Source: Coniferiporia sulphurascens (Eukaryota; Basidiomycota; Agaricomycetes; Hymenochaetales; Hymenochaetaceae). Taken from it: 64,000 nucleotides of DNA. The first letter of the stretch is position 1. Each line of letters begins with the position of its first letter. The translations under genes and the position numbers were made by a program. The notes beneath the pieces were generated by a model. That model was not told the DNA's origin and did no database searches. It worked only from the letters and a program-made list of their open reading frames with translations. Below are positions 11,856 through 23,510 of this stretch, in pieces. The stretch lies in NCBI GenBank assembly GCA_002794785.1, contig NBBA01000010.1:558001-622000 (forward strand), given 5' to 3'.

Positions 11856-12874
11856 CATAGGAATGTTCCTGTACAATCCTGTACATGCTATTTACTATTC
11901 TTAGCTTCCTATGAGTCGGTTACATACTCCAGTACATTCTACAGCCTACTGTGCTATCTTTATCCTTGTTAGAACCTTCCCCTAGTTTCCATTGAGTCAT
12001 AAAGCATAATACCTAAGGTAACCAATCTTGGATACTACCTTTACCTAGATGCTTCTCCTAGTTTCCTAATCAGTTCTCCTGTGCAATGCGTTATTTATGG
12101 CTTCCATCAATTACATCTTTAATTGAGTGCCTTAGCTCCCATCAGTTATATTACCAGACACTTAATTCAGATATTACATTTATATTAAGGTTATAGCCCC
12201 TGGCATCTGTAACCTTAACTAGTGCTTCTTTGTGGCTTCACACTTTGTTCCATCAATTGTGGCTTGAGCCTTGATATTACCTTTCTGGGATACTTGGGAT
12301 GCTGTACTGGATTTATTTCAGATGTCCATTATCCCTAATATTGGTGTCTCCTGTGGTGTCCTGTCATCTATTGGCATAAAGAGCTCTTCAGACCCTGTAG
12401 CATTTATATTTGCTATCCTACTATACCCTGGTGTAATTCTATACAAAGGTTCATCATTGAACCATCATATTATGATTTCTTTGTCTATGGGTATTAACTC
12501 CTGTCCTGGTCTTGGTTCCTTTTGATCAACTGTTGTATGTCCTTTGGCTATGAAGTTGGCTTTGTATGCAAACATTTGTTCTCATAGTTGTTTATTGATA
12601 GTGTGAACTATTTGGTGTGCCACTTCTGCATAATCGGTTGATGTAATAACTGCCCTTTGATAACATAATACATTATGTGGCTGATTATAAATCTTGGTTC
12701 TTGTATAAGCACTGATCACATATCTATTCAATTGGTATGAGAACATAGTTGCTCTATGTTTGATTACTAATTCTTGTCTTTCCGCCACTTGTTGTTCCCT
12801 TGTTGTATGATCAAATGCTATTTGACAGTTGTCATATCCTGCATTCTGTCCTACTGTTGCACATGCAATGTTAA

Positions 12875-13691
12875 TCTTAAAATCTACGCATGTTGTGGTA
12901 GATGATGAGGTGCAGTGGTGAAGTTGAGGCAAAGGTGGTGTTAAGCTCAATGGTTACGTGGTGATCGACGTCGGGGCTTCCTGATCGTCGGAACTGATGG
13001 TATGGCAACGGGGCTTCCTAGATGTTGTAAGTCGAAGATGATCGTCGATGGGCTTCCTGATTGGCGATGTGGACGCGAGGTGCTTCTTAGTGGAGTCGGG
13101 TTACAACGAAGTGACTAATGGCCAAGTGGCGCACAGTAGACTGGTGGTAGCAGATAATGGGCTTGTATGAACAAAGAGCACAAGCTTAGGGCTTGTGCTA
13201 CTGAAGTTACATGCTTATATGCTACTCTATGTGTTTGCTACTGTAGCGACTTGGTTAGGTATGTTTGCCAGACTATGGAAGGTCATGGAAACTCAAGGAA
13301 TGCCTTGGTAATACAAGTACGGTGATCAGTAAGCAAAGCACATCATGATGGTGCAATAAGGCGTCATCATGGCGTCTTATGGTGCAAGGCAAATAATGAT
13401 GAGTAAGGCAGAGAAATGGGGGAGTTGCGCTGACTGATGATGACGAAGGGAAAGTGCGTCAGCGCAATAGGGAAAGTAAAGGAAAATTGTAACAGGTGGG
13501 TTATCAGTGTAAACCGATGTATTTCATGGTAGAGACCAGCTCTCCTTATATACATCTACTGTGAGCTACATATACTATAACTATCATAGCTCCTATCATA
13601 TGGCGTTATCATTGCGTTATCGTTCACTTAGTAAGGTGGGTGTTCATATGACCACCTTTATATTTAGTACATTTGTTATATTTATTTAATA
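12875..13691 (-). repeat. Solo Copia LTR in E1
   Basis: Antisense copy of the 255-bp Copia LTR, TCTTAAAATC...TTTAATA on the plus strand, with TSD GTTAA at 12870-12874 and 13692-13696. Own length is about 256 bp without the GyL insertion. Confidence 0.93.
12939..13494 (-). repeat. Solo GyL LTR nested in the Copia solo LTR
   Basis: 556 bp, antisense, with TSD GGTGG at 12934-12938 and 13495-13499. Confidence 0.95.
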
Positions 13692-13812
13692 GTTAAACAC
13701 TCCCCATGCTACTTGATCTGCATCTTTACAGTGTTGGCATAGGTTCCTGGTATCAATTAGAGTTATGGGTCTTGCCATATCAATCACCACAATTTTCATC
13801 AATTTACTAACA

Positions 13813-14160
13813 ACAGGGGGGCCACCCAGGTCAAAGACAAGGATGGGGTCTGCTTCAAAAGCAGGGGAGACAGCCAGAAAATCGGTGAGGTGGGGGAGCC
13901 CATCTTTAGAGAACCAATTGGCCTCCATGGAGGGTATGGGGGTTTTCCACACAGTTTTACGGTCCATGAGGGTGGTGGGGCAAGACAGAAGGAGATGAGC
14001 CCTAGTCTTGGGTATGTGGCAGGTGGGGCAAAGGAGGTTGCGTCCCTAGTCATAGTTGGTGTAGCTTTTGAAATGTTCTTGCATACTGCTGAGGTCTTTC
14101 CATGGACTAGGGCACACCATGTACATGTATTTTAAGTTTCTCCAAGTCAGAATGTAAGCG
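13813..14160 (-). pseudogene. LINE-type C-terminal fragment (zinc-binding segment)
   Basis: A minus-strand frame reads NLLCPTCHIPKTRAHLLLSC followed by RKTVW. The CxxC...H...C spacing resembles the zinc-binding segment at the C-terminus of fungal non-LTR retrotransposon polyproteins. One in-frame TAG lies upstream (…TNYD-stop-GRN). No RT motif was found, so this is a short relic; a host zinc-binding protein is the alternative. Confidence 0.45.
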
Positions 14161-14655
14161 CTAACTTTCTGTGGGTGGTAAGGAAACAGCTGGGTCCCGA
14201 AAGGGAGTATGGACTCTAGGGAGTGACCGCACTGGCAGCAAAAATAGTGTTGTTAACTTGTTGCTGCCAGTACTGGCTCAATAGTACCAGTGCCCTGAGG
14301 GAATATTGTCTGGGAGGAATTCCAAATATGGAAAAAGATGTGGCAAGAGAGACTCCCATTCTGGCAACTAGTACATGTATGCAAATAATGTGAAGGCAAA
14401 ATAATTAAGCGCTGTGGGGCCAAATTACGAAGCCTTTGTAAAAGTGGTCATCTATATCAGCTCAAACAAGCTAGGTGTCGATCTCGAAGCCGCTGATCAT
14501 GAAAATGACATAGAATTGCTTATGAGTGCCGAAGAATTTGTCACTAGTACTGTCCACTTCACATACAAAATAAATAAACAATAATATTGTGGTTTGCTGC
14601 CTATTTCCCCCCACCTCATCTTCAAACCTCGCAGTCCAAACAGCACTTTCGAAAA
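14161..14655. other. Spacer upstream of the AAD relic
   Basis: No gene recognised. The last ~200 bp would be the promoter and leader of the aryl-alcohol dehydrogenase relic. Confidence 0.4.
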
Positions 14656-16419
14656 ATGTCATTTTTTGCACCTGTGCCTCCACCAGCCAATCCCCTCAGC
14701 CGCTACCATGTGCTATCACCACTTGCTGGTGTGCATGTCTCGCCACTCCGGCTTGGTGCTATGAACATTGGAGACAAGTGGGGGAAATTTGGTATGGGGG
14801 AAATGGACAAGGAGTCGTCATTCAAACTCCTCGATGCATTTTATGACGCTGGTGGAAACTTTATTGACATGGCCAACAACTAGTGCGTTACTCATGAACT
14901 GCCAGTGCCGAATTAATATATTTTATGTGGCTAATGCTATATTTACAGTCAGGACGAGACGAGAATGGGCAGAAAAGTGTGGAATCCGAGACCAGCTTGT
15001 TATTGCGACAAAGGTGTGTGATTACGGATTTTCTCTTTGTAATGATTGACTTATACATTAAATAGTACACGGCGAACTACATGTGTGGACAAGAGAATAT
15101 CAATATCCAGGCCAACTACTTGGGCAATAGCGGTAAGTCGCTCAAAGTCAGCATCGAGGCGAGTCTCAAGAAGCTCTGCACAAGCTACATCGACATCCTC
15201 TATGTTCATTGATGGGACTACAAGAGCTCCATCGAGGAGGTCATGAACAACTTGCATCATCTCGTCATCTCTGGAAAGGTACTTTATTTAGGAGTGTCGG
15301 ACATGCCCATGTGGGTTGTCTCAGCCACGAACCAGTACGTGAGGGATCATGGCAAGACGCCATTCGTAATTTACTAGGATGCGTGGAATGTCATGGCGCA
15401 CAGCCTTGAGTGCAACATCATCTCTATGGCCCGTGCACAAGGACTTGCCCTCGCACCTTGACAAGTACTTGCAGGAGGACGTTTACACGCAGATGCTGAG
15501 GAGGCCTGCCGAGCCGAGTCTGGAGAAAAGGGCCGAACTATCTTGCAGCCTGATTGGATGCATAACGAGGATGAAAAAAGGATGTGTGTGGTGCTGGAAA
15601 ATGTTAAGCCTACTGATGAGGTAAGGCTTAATAAGCGATTGACGAAGATCAACCGAGTAAGACAAGGTAGAGATGAGGCGACAATTGAACAAGGGTTTCC
15701 CCAAGGACTAGTAGACTGGTGGACTTGGTGACTGGTGACTTAATATCCTGTAGAGGAGATAGTGAATGAGTAGGCTCTGTTGAACAAAGAGCACAAGCTT
15801 AAGGCTTGATGCTCTGAAAGCGAGTCCTTATGTACATGTGTAGAACACTATAGAATAATATGGAATGCTGACTGAGCGAACAGTAAGGATCAGTCAGCAT
15901 GGAAGGAGATAGAAACTGGTAGAAGAATCTGACTGATCATGAGGCTAGGATCAGTCAGTGTACAAGGTAGTTTAGTCAATGAAGATGACTAATGCTGATA
16001 AAGCGATGAATAAAGGAAATTTGTAACAGAAAAGGCAGCGAAGGAGGTGGGGGCAGAGCACATCACGGCAGTTGCGATTGCATACGTGATGCAGAAGACG
16101 CTCTACGTCTTCCCTATCATTGGTGGACGAAAGGTAGAGCATCTAATGGCGAACACCGAAGCACTTAAGATATCGTTGACAAATGATCAAATAAAGTACA
16201 TCGAGAGCATCCTTCTGTTTGACCCAGGATTCCCAAATACCATGATTGTGAGTGTCCCCTGCGATTTATACACTTGTGAACCTCACATTCTCCTCTCCAG
16301 GGTGACGGAACATCTCGGCCTCTTCACTCATATCAGCTGCACATGAGGATGCATGGCCACTGAAGCAGGCGATACGGCCTCAGCAGCTGAACGATACTGC
16401 GAAAAAATGCATGTTATAA
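14656..16419 (+). pseudogene. Aryl-alcohol dehydrogenase (aldo-keto reductase) pseudogene
   Basis: Exon 1 (14656-14882) encodes an N-terminus with SPLAGVHVSPLRLGAMNIGD and GGNFIDMANN. Further exons begin at 14949 and 15066, and the last intron starts after TMI at about 16242. The family reduces aryl aldehydes with NADPH. Recognisable blocks are WAEKCGIRDQLVIATK, SIEEVMNNLHHLVISGK, VLYLGVSD, AWNVM, VLAGG and VAIAYVMQKT. It is broken by a small deletion and frameshift after QDET in exon 2, TGA at 15210 (a Trp position), TAG at 15375, TGA at 15457 (Trp), and a 427-bp solo LTR at 15602-16028 inside the codons for LEK. The stops fit C-to-T or G-to-A changes. The C-terminal PLKQAIRPQQ block is out of frame with the preceding part. 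Confidence 0.9.
15602..16028 (-). repeat. Solo GyL-b LTR in the AAD relic
   Basis: 427 bp, antisense, TGTTAAGCC...TTTGTAACA on the plus strand, with TSD GAAAA at 15597-15601 and 16029-16033. Same family and length as 40755-41181. Confidence 0.95.
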
Positions 16420-17258
16420 TAAATCTGTTGCATATATTTATGAGGGTGTACTTTAGACTATTATTACGAGATGGATGGTCCAATCCCCAAAACAAGGTGT
16501 AACCTTGGACATTATTCACCGGAATTGAACCTACTCAATAAAATACGAAGTAGGTGTAAAGAAGTCGACTCAGACAGATTAGAAAACTAGCATCCAGTGC
16601 TTGCCGAGTCGGTGTGACTAATCAATCATATAAATGAAGGACTTATTCCCAAAGTGCTACCAGTCAAATACCCTCTACTACAAGAGTTATCCCAGCATCC
16701 TAATATCCAGGATGTTAAATAGCGAGTTTTTACGCTTTGGCTGCTCACCCTTACCTTGCATGGAGAATGAGACAGGCGCACAGGTGAACTTGAGGGATAT
16801 TGAATTGTCCTCGGCCAAGCCAATACACTTAACAGACTGTGTCCGACCCCTGCTCAATAAGGGGCAAAAGCCATCAGTAACGAGACTTCGAAAGCTTTTG
16901 AACAGGTGCATCGCAGGTATCGTGACTTAGCCTTTGCACCCAGAAAAGTTCAGGCAGGCTGGTTTTCAACGTTTTCCGGTGCTCCTATCATCCCGATTCA
17001 TCTGTGTTATTCAAGTTGGTTTTTACAAAGAGGTCAAAAGATTGAGCATGCCAACTTGAGTGAGTGCTAGTTCATTAAGCTGACAACAGAATTGAGCACT
17101 GTAATATTGGAATCAAATGAGGTCATGAAAATACTGTGGAAACAGTGGATCTCTCTCTTTTTTCTTCATACTGAGGAGAAAGGGATACAATTGGGGTATC
17201 TGTGTTTGCGGCTGGGCAACTGCGCCAGAGACTCGGAGTCAGAGACACTGGCAGGACA
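16420..17258. other. Unassigned spacer
   Basis: A 98-codon plus-strand open frame (16634-16930) matches nothing I recognise and has no supporting introns or motifs. No repeat detected. Confidence 0.4.
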
Positions 17259-17266
17259 GTCAGATG

Positions 17267-18102
17267 CAGTGTTGTGCATCCCTGTGGTGTTACAATTTTC
17301 CTTTACTTTCCCTTACTGCACTGACTCACTTCCTCTTCGTCATCATCAGTCAGCGCAACTCCCCCATTTCTCTTCCTTACTCATCCTTCTCCACCTTGCA
17401 CCATAAGATGCCATGATGACGCTATATCACATCACCATGACGTGCTTTGCTTACTGATACCTTCAACTGTATTACCAAGACCTTCCTTGGGTTTCCATGA
17501 CCTTCCATAGCCATGTAAACGACCTTATACATGACCCTACAGTAGCAAACACATAGAGTAGCATATAAGCATGTAACTTCAGTAGCACAAGCCCTAAGCT
17601 TGTGCTCTTTGTTCATACAAGCCCATTATCTGCTACCACCAGTCTACTGTGTGCCGTTGAGCCACTAGTCGTTTCGTCGTAACCCGACTCCGCTCAGAAG
17701 CCTACTGCGTCCACATTGTCGATCAGGAAGCCCTGCTGATGATCACCTTCGACTTACGACATCTAGGAAGCCCTGTTGCCGTACTACCAGCCCCGACGAT
17801 CAGGAAGCCCCGATGTTGATCACTGTGTAACCGTTGAGCTTAACATGTGGGATTGATTAGCTGGCAGGGAAGGGATGCAGGGATCCCTGCACCTTGCAGG
17901 GATTCCCAATATGGGAAGGGGATGCAGCAACCCACAAGCGATGCTCCCGTTTGGGACATTAACATGTAAGACGTGTGCAAAAATGACCTAAGCTTCTAAA
18001 TCAAGCTATCATGACGGGATTCCCATGGTGCAGAGATCTCGCAGGGATGCAGGGGTGCAGGGATGTAGGGATCCCTGCATCCCTGTGGGATGCACAACAC
18101 TG
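17267..18102. mobile_element. hAT-type MITE interrupted by a solo LTR
   Basis: A perfect 16-bp terminal inverted repeat, CAGTGTTGTGCATCCC (17267-17282) and its complement (18087-18102), is flanked by the 8-bp TSD GTCAGATG (17259-17266, 18103-18110). The CAGTG-type end and 8-bp TSD are diagnostic of the hAT superfamily. Own length is about 273 bp without the LTR, with no ORF, so it is non-autonomous. The interior is rich in GCAGGGATGCAGGGATC-like repeats in both orientations. Confidence 0.93.
17288..17845 (+). repeat. Solo GyL LTR in the hAT MITE
   Basis: 558 bp, sense, TGTTACAATTTTCC...GAGCTTAACA, with TSD TGTGG at 17283-17287 and 17846-17850. Confidence 0.95.
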
Positions 18103-18110
18103 GTCAGATG

Positions 18111-18581
18111 ACATAACAATTATTCATCAACACAAATCTTAGATTCATCTTCAGACTCTTTTACTCTTCTACCCATCTTTATAAGTATAGGGCCAGCTGT
18201 GCAGGCAAGGCCCAATACCTGTTTTTAAGGGTAAAAATACACATATATGGAGGAATTAGGGCAGTATATTAGTAACAAGAAATAAACCTTTATTGGTTAA
18301 ACATGTTGCTACCACTTTCAGGACTGTAAGAGGAGAAAAAGGTTGTAACACCTCAGCAGAATGGATTGATCCAATCAGAGCATATACAGTCAACCACCAT
18401 TCCTTTAGACACCACCCATCCTTTAGACACCAGTCTTTTTCTCCTTCATTTCCATCTCTTTTCATTTGAAAATATTTGTGTAGATACAGGCTGGCTCTAG
18501 CTATATATATTATAATTTTAGTGCAGAGTGCTGTCCCAGTTCTTTCACAAAAAAAAGAAAGGTGTTGAAAAGTAGGATTTT
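18111..18581. other. Unassigned spacer
   Basis: A/T-rich; nothing recognised apart from short open frames. Confidence 0.4.
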
Positions 18582-18678
18582 GTTAGTAAATTGATGAAAA
18601 TCATGATTGCCGGATTGACGGATTAACAAGATTGACATGGAGAGACCCATAAATGTAATAGATACCCAGGGAATGTGT

Positions 18679-19002
18679 TATTAGAGCTATTGATTTCTGT
18701 CAGTAGATAGCCTATGGTCTCTCTTTATATTCCCCTTATTTTCTTTCTATTTTCTTTATTATGACGAGCCACCTTCCTAATAAGGAAATTATCCACCGGA
18801 CACATCCAGTGGCTTGTCCTTTGTCATTTGGCTTGTCACATGACCCAAGGTCCACTGGACACGTCCAGTGGACCAGCTAGTCACATGACCATGTAGCTAC
18901 AAAGCGGCAGCCCAGTAGTAGTGTCCCTTATCTTGTACACTCATCACTGGACTCACTGTGATTGCCCAGACTAAGTCTAGTCTTTCGTTCACTGTGCTTA
19001 AT
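18679..19002. repeat. 324-bp insertion with palindromes in E2
   Basis: Relative to E3 and E5, 324 bp are inserted, flanked by ATGTGT at 18673-18678 and 19003-19008. It carries a perfect palindrome with 12-bp arms (GGTCCACTGGAC, 2-bp spacer) at 18849-18874 and a weaker version at about 18792-18811. No clear terminal inverted repeat and no ORF; class unknown. Confidence 0.55.
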
Positions 19003-19008
19003 ATGTGT

Positions 19009-19602
19009 CAGTGATGTAAAGATGCAAATCTAATTAGCTAGAAGGTATTCAACATAGCATGTGCAACGATAGGCACAAATGCAGGATATGATAACTGTCA
19101 AATCATATTTGATCATACTACAAGGGAAATACCAGTAATGGATAAACAAGAAATTGTAATTGAACACAAAGCCACGATGTTCTCTTACCAATTAAACAAA
19201 TGGGTAATCAATGCTTACATCAGAACTAGGATATGTAATCAGCCACATAACAACTTATGTTATCAATGAACGGTGATAGCACAAACTGATTATGCTAAGA
19301 ATGCCAACCAAATAGTTCACAATATCAATAAGCAATTACGAGAACAAATGTTTGCATACATGAACAACTTTGTAGCCAAAGGAAATACAACAGTAGATCA
19401 AAGAGAAGAAGGAACACCTCAGATGATGAACATGGACAGAGAACTCCTAATGCGCTGGATGAATGAAGAACCATCATATCGAGTCATGACAGGTTACAAT
19501 AGAATTGTAAACCTTATGAATGTAGGGCCTGAAGAGCTCTTTATGCTAATAGACAATAGGACACCAGAGCAAACCCCTTTCACCAATATCATTAATCTAT
19601 AG
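19009..19602 (+). pseudogene. E-protein ORF of E2, broken
   Basis: The N-terminus was destroyed by the insertion at 18679. The rest reads through an AGYDNCQ...DH-like segment to a TGA at 19267-19269, then an open stretch with INKQLREQMFAY, AKGNTTVDQ and NRTPEQTPF to the stop at 19602. At 19339-19341 it has CGA (Arg) where E1, E3 and E5 have TGA, the direct evidence that the shared TGA in the others replaced an Arg codon. Confidence 0.75.
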
Positions 19603-20036
19603 GTGGAATGACTCAATCTTAGTCCACAGTAATAAGTAATAAGCCACAACAAGATAAGATTCAGAAGGCTAGCATAAGTGCTGAGCCACACAAGTATATC
19701 TAAGTGTTCAGCTAAGAATAGCTGATGGAAGCATGGCAATCAATTGAAGATGCAATTGATGGGAGCCAAGTATAGCACATTGCACAGCAAGACCAATTAG
19801 GAAATCAGGAGAAGCATCATAGGTATAGGAATATCCAAGCTTGGTTACCTTAGATATTATACTGTATGACTCAATGGAAACTGGATGAAGGTTCTAGTAT
19901 AAGATAAAGATAGCATGGTAGGCTGTAGAATGTACCAGAATAGACTGTTGACTCATAGGACACTTAGTAATAGTTAAAACACATGTACAAGTGCATACTG
20001 GAATGTTCCTATGACTTATAAATCAATAGTAGTATG

Positions 20037-20849
20037 TGTTAGGCGGTGGCTGGGAATAACTCAACAGGGCCCCTGAAGAGATTGACGAAATACTGACTAG
20101 CATGAAAGGAACACCTAGTAATCTGAGGGGGAACTCAGAGGGACTATGTTCAGATCACATGTAATGCTAAGTCGACATGATGGTAAGTAGAAGAGAAGAA
20201 CAGGAAACAATAATGTTCGGCTCAACTACTTATAGGGCTGGGGTGTCATGTGAAGGTATTACCAAAAGGGAAAGGTCACGAGTCATAATGAGTCATTCGA
20301 CTAAAGGGGATCAGGGAACAGGTGATCATGCCGAAAGGGGAAACATGAAAGGGAAGAACAGAAAAGGAAAAAGGATCGGAGGCAGATGAAAAAGGAAAGA
20401 AGATCAACCATTGTTAGGGCAACACTATACACCAACATGGTGCACAGGTTCTACCAGTGAAACAACTTAGGAGAGGGGTATGCAAGTTGACAAGGAGGGA
20501 TCACACAGAGATAGTGGATATCCTAAGAGAACTCAACTGAGTTCCCCAGGTCTGCATTGGTTGCTACTTATACACATTTGACTACTTAAGGGCAGGTCAA
20601 ATCTATAATAAACTACCAATCAGAAGCATGAAACAGTCATGATGCCATTACTATGTAATATGTCACCATACTGATGCAATATGGTGTCATTGCTCTAGAA
20701 CCTTCTACTGTGACGTCATAGATCTAGAACTATCTGTGCCTGCTTACTACTGATCAGACGAAGCATACCTAATGACTAATCCATCATTATATAATAAAAG
20801 ATGAAACTAGAATTGAAAAATGTATATATCATAACAACTGTATCTAACA
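20037..20849 (+). repeat. Family F LTR-like insertion (copy F2)
   Basis: TGTTAGGCGG...ATCTAACA, flanked by GTATG and GTATT (one mismatch). Own length is 383 bp after removing the D element. The 70-codon ORF (20177-20389) is open, differs from that of F1 at several residues, and ends in the same basic tail. Confidence 0.8.
20412..20836 (+). repeat. Family D insertion in F2
   Basis: 425 bp, same length and ends as 6850-7274. The flanks are ACCAT and ACTGT, which differ in the two ways expected if the original ACCGT lost its CpG on opposite strands. Confidence 0.85.
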
Positions 20850-21084
20850 GTATTTAGTGGTACATACTAGAACATAGTAAATAGACTACAACATGTAGGG
20901 TATAAAAGCCCAACATAAAATTGTGGTAAAAAGCAGTTTAATTCATCTCTTGTCTCTTACCACCATCATCAGCTCTAACACTCTAGCAAGTGGAGGGTAA
21001 CAAGCCTACCCTAAACTAACTAGTATTATTGTGTGAATCTGTTATCACTTGTTTCTAACCCTTAATCAGGGAGTGAATCTAACA

Positions 21085-22025
21085 AATACCATTCTGAAGG
21101 CACTGATTGTGATATTGGGCCACATTCTCAATTCCCATGCCTGAAGCTTCCAGACCTTTGGTTATGCAGACAAAATACCAGCCTGCGTGGGAATGTAAAC
21201 CCCTGATTGACACATTTATCATGCTGTCATGGGTGTCCAAAGGACCCAGATCTGTGACAAAACTCTTGATTTCACTAAAGAATTCACTATAATTGATTAT
21301 TTGCATCTGCATTGCTGAGGATTTCACAGAGCGCCCTTAGCACTTTGTGGATCATCTGTGGTTGGTTTTGAAAGAGCAAACAATTCGGAAAAAATAGCAA
21401 ATAATATTATTTGATTGGGTGTCTAAAGGAAAGGTGGTTGACTGTAATAGTTCTGATCATTACTTACTAAATATGCTATTGGGGTCAGATCAGTAGTAAG
21501 GATGTCCATTTTTACACAAGCACCAGAGCTACAATGATGAAAAAATGTGTGTTGTTGGAGTCATCAACCCAAGGGGTAAAGTCTGATTAATACTTCCAAG
21601 GGCATTAAATCCATTTAGTCATGGATTACACATGAGATTGAAAAGCGGGGCAACCAATTTCTTTCCATTGTCCAAAAGGTTATGTCCATCATCCGCCTTT
21701 AATTTACTATGTCCCCGGGTGTATATAACCATTTGAGCTGCACGGTTGGTGCTGGACAATAATTATTGACTACTTTTGGCAGATATACTGCGCTATTCTT
21801 GACGATTAGTAACTGGGTACACCGCCGGCTATTCCGGGAAATCCCGTGCAAGCCACATGATGCGTCCGCGTCGCCTCAAGACTCGCCTGGCACGAGTGTC
21901 TGTTCACCGAATCCGAGTCCGCAGCCACGGCACAGGTAGAATTTGCTCTTGAGACTCACTCAAACAAATCGTATTGGCTTGCTACTGCCTGATATAAGAC
22001 CAGGAAGAACTGAAAGCCGTAAGAA
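21085..22025. other. Unassigned spacer
   Basis: An 82-codon minus-strand open frame (21079-21327) is not recognised. The last ~300 bp lead into the Cdc23 relic and may include its former promoter. Confidence 0.4.
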
Positions 22026-23510
22026 ATGGACGGAGGTGTCGTGACCGCCCTGCGGAGGGCCGTGAAAGACTGCTCGGACAGAGGCCTCTACTATGCATCG
22101 AAGTGGTGCGCCTACCGCTTACTTGATATGTCCGACTGTACAACCGCAATCTGAACGTTCTACATCAACAGGGCATCCGAGCTTTTTCTTGAAATCCCGG
22201 TGGAGCACCGAAAGACTGCAGGGTCCGCGCAGTCCGCTACGGCAATGGACTTGGATGCGGACCGTGACGCTGAGCTCGAGGTGGATGAACAAGACACGCT
22301 CGTGGCCGCCCATGCACTCTGTGAGGCTAAAGAGCACATGCGCGCATCACGCTTGCTTGGCGAGTGCAGGAGTGCGCGCGACCGGTTTATGCACTGGTAC
22401 TTTGACTCTCTGGTGCGTAGACACATCATGTCTGGGGCCCCGAGCCTGCTACGCATAATTGCAAGCACGGGAGCTGACCGAATTCAAAGACAGAGGAGAA
22501 GCGTGCGCTGAGGGACTGGCATAACCTTGACTGTAAGATGTGCCGCCGTTCTTGTGATGCTTGTTACGTGTGTATATGCTGATCTCTTCAAATATTCATG
22601 GGCACAGAACAGACAGGCCTCGTCCACGTTCTACGTCCTCACTCGCAATTCCCGGCCAGCGAATACTTCACATGTTCCGTATCAGCTACCTGTTAACGTA
22701 CACATACCGGGGATTCTGGAGATGGTCTCGGATGAGACAGATCCATGGTTACTATTTCTGTGCGTCCGTATTTCCACACTAGATTAACCTGAGCCGCAAA
22801 CAATGAGCCTTTGGCAAGGCTTTATTTCTGAAGCGGTTAGCGCGAAGGGAAGAAGCCGTCGAGGCAGCAATACTTTCTATCAAAGGAATGGTTGGCATGG
22901 CCGTTCCTCGCTAGTAGTATAGGCAATCACGAGGAAGTGAGTGATCCCCCCCCCTTCCCCTTGGCGTCGTTCTAGTCTTACTGACATGAAGGTACTACAA
23001 GCTTGGTGCCATCATCCCTATAGATGTCCCATTGGACCATTCGCCCATCGAGTTCTTCAAGACGAAAGTCATCGTCGACTTGCATGCTCCGGTTGAGGGC
23101 CTCATCGTGTGGGAATATCTCCTTGGGGCCGACTTCTTTCCGAAGAGTGCATGACTTATGGGCCTGCGGGCCACCATTCTATGCCATTTACACGGTATAT
23201 TTGCTCATATTGCTCGCTTGTATACATGCTGAAACTCATGCCCTTCCCCAGTCCCAGAATTCCACGGCTCCGAGGCTCAGTTCGATGCGATAATGAAGAT
23301 TGGCCTGATGCGGCTCGACGATATCGACATCCTCTCAAATATTCTGTACGTCGCAGAGAATCGTGTGAAGCTCTCCAAGCTTGCGCATTATTACCTGAGC
23401 ATATACAAGGACCGGCCTGAGGTGTGCTGCATGGTCGGAAACCACTACTTGCTGCGCAGGAAGCCCGAACGCGCAATCCGGTACTTCCGCCGCACAATGC
23501 CTTCGAATTT
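22026..23510 (+). pseudogene. Truncated, decayed copy of APC/C subunit Cdc23 (APC8)
   Basis: Exon 1 (22026-22105) gives a start with LRRAVKDCSDRGLYYASKW; an intron (22106-22171) follows and ASELFLEIP opens exon 2. Further blocks are EKRALRDWHNLD (after a frameshift near 22490), DPWLLFL, LARREEAVEAAILSIKGM, HSPIEFFKTKV, ADFFPKSA, then FDAIMKIGLMRLDDIDILSNILYV and SKLAHYYL, KDRPEVCCMVGN and AIRYFRR. The last group is the TPR region typical of Cdc23, a scaffold of the anaphase-promoting complex. It carries a TGA at a Trp position (about 23152), at least one frameshift, and ends at about 23510 with the remaining C-terminal TPRs missing. Because Cdc23 is essential, an intact gene should exist elsewhere and this would be a duplicated relic. 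Confidence 0.85.

Larger units (their letters stand above)
12318..13778 (-). pseudogene. E-protein ORF of E1, broken
   Basis: Start ATG 13778-13776, MARPITLIDTRNLCQHC. The frame shows the CxxC motif and the region leading to AFN, where a Copia LTR (12875-13691) is inserted. Beyond it the conserved AGYDNCQ...DH segment and HTINKQL follow, then TGA at 12584-12582 where E2 has CGA. The last part diverges from E5 and ends at TGA 12320-12318. Function unknown; see E5 and H for the family description. Confidence 0.75.
11157..13812 (-). mobile_element. Element E, copy E1 (long LTR-like element with ORF)
   Basis: TG...CA-ended element in minus orientation: its 5' end TGTTAGTAAATTG is at 13812 and its 3' end (TGAATCTAACA on the minus strand) is at 11157. 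TSD ACAGG occurs at 11152-11156 and 13813-13817. It holds an F element and a Copia solo LTR that itself holds a GyL solo LTR. Without these it is about 1387 bp, against 1349 bp for E3 and E5. A TATAAAAG box lies near its 3' end. Confidence 0.9.
18582..21084 (+). mobile_element. Element E, copy E2 (divergent)
   Basis: It starts TGTTAGTAAATTG at 18582 and ends GAATCTAACA at 21084. The flanks (GATTT and AATAC) do not match, unlike E1 and E5, so the copy may be recombinant. It contains a 324-bp insertion (18679-19002) and an F element that itself holds a D element. Own length is about 1.37 kb. The ORF part is the most diverged of the E copies. Confidence 0.8.
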
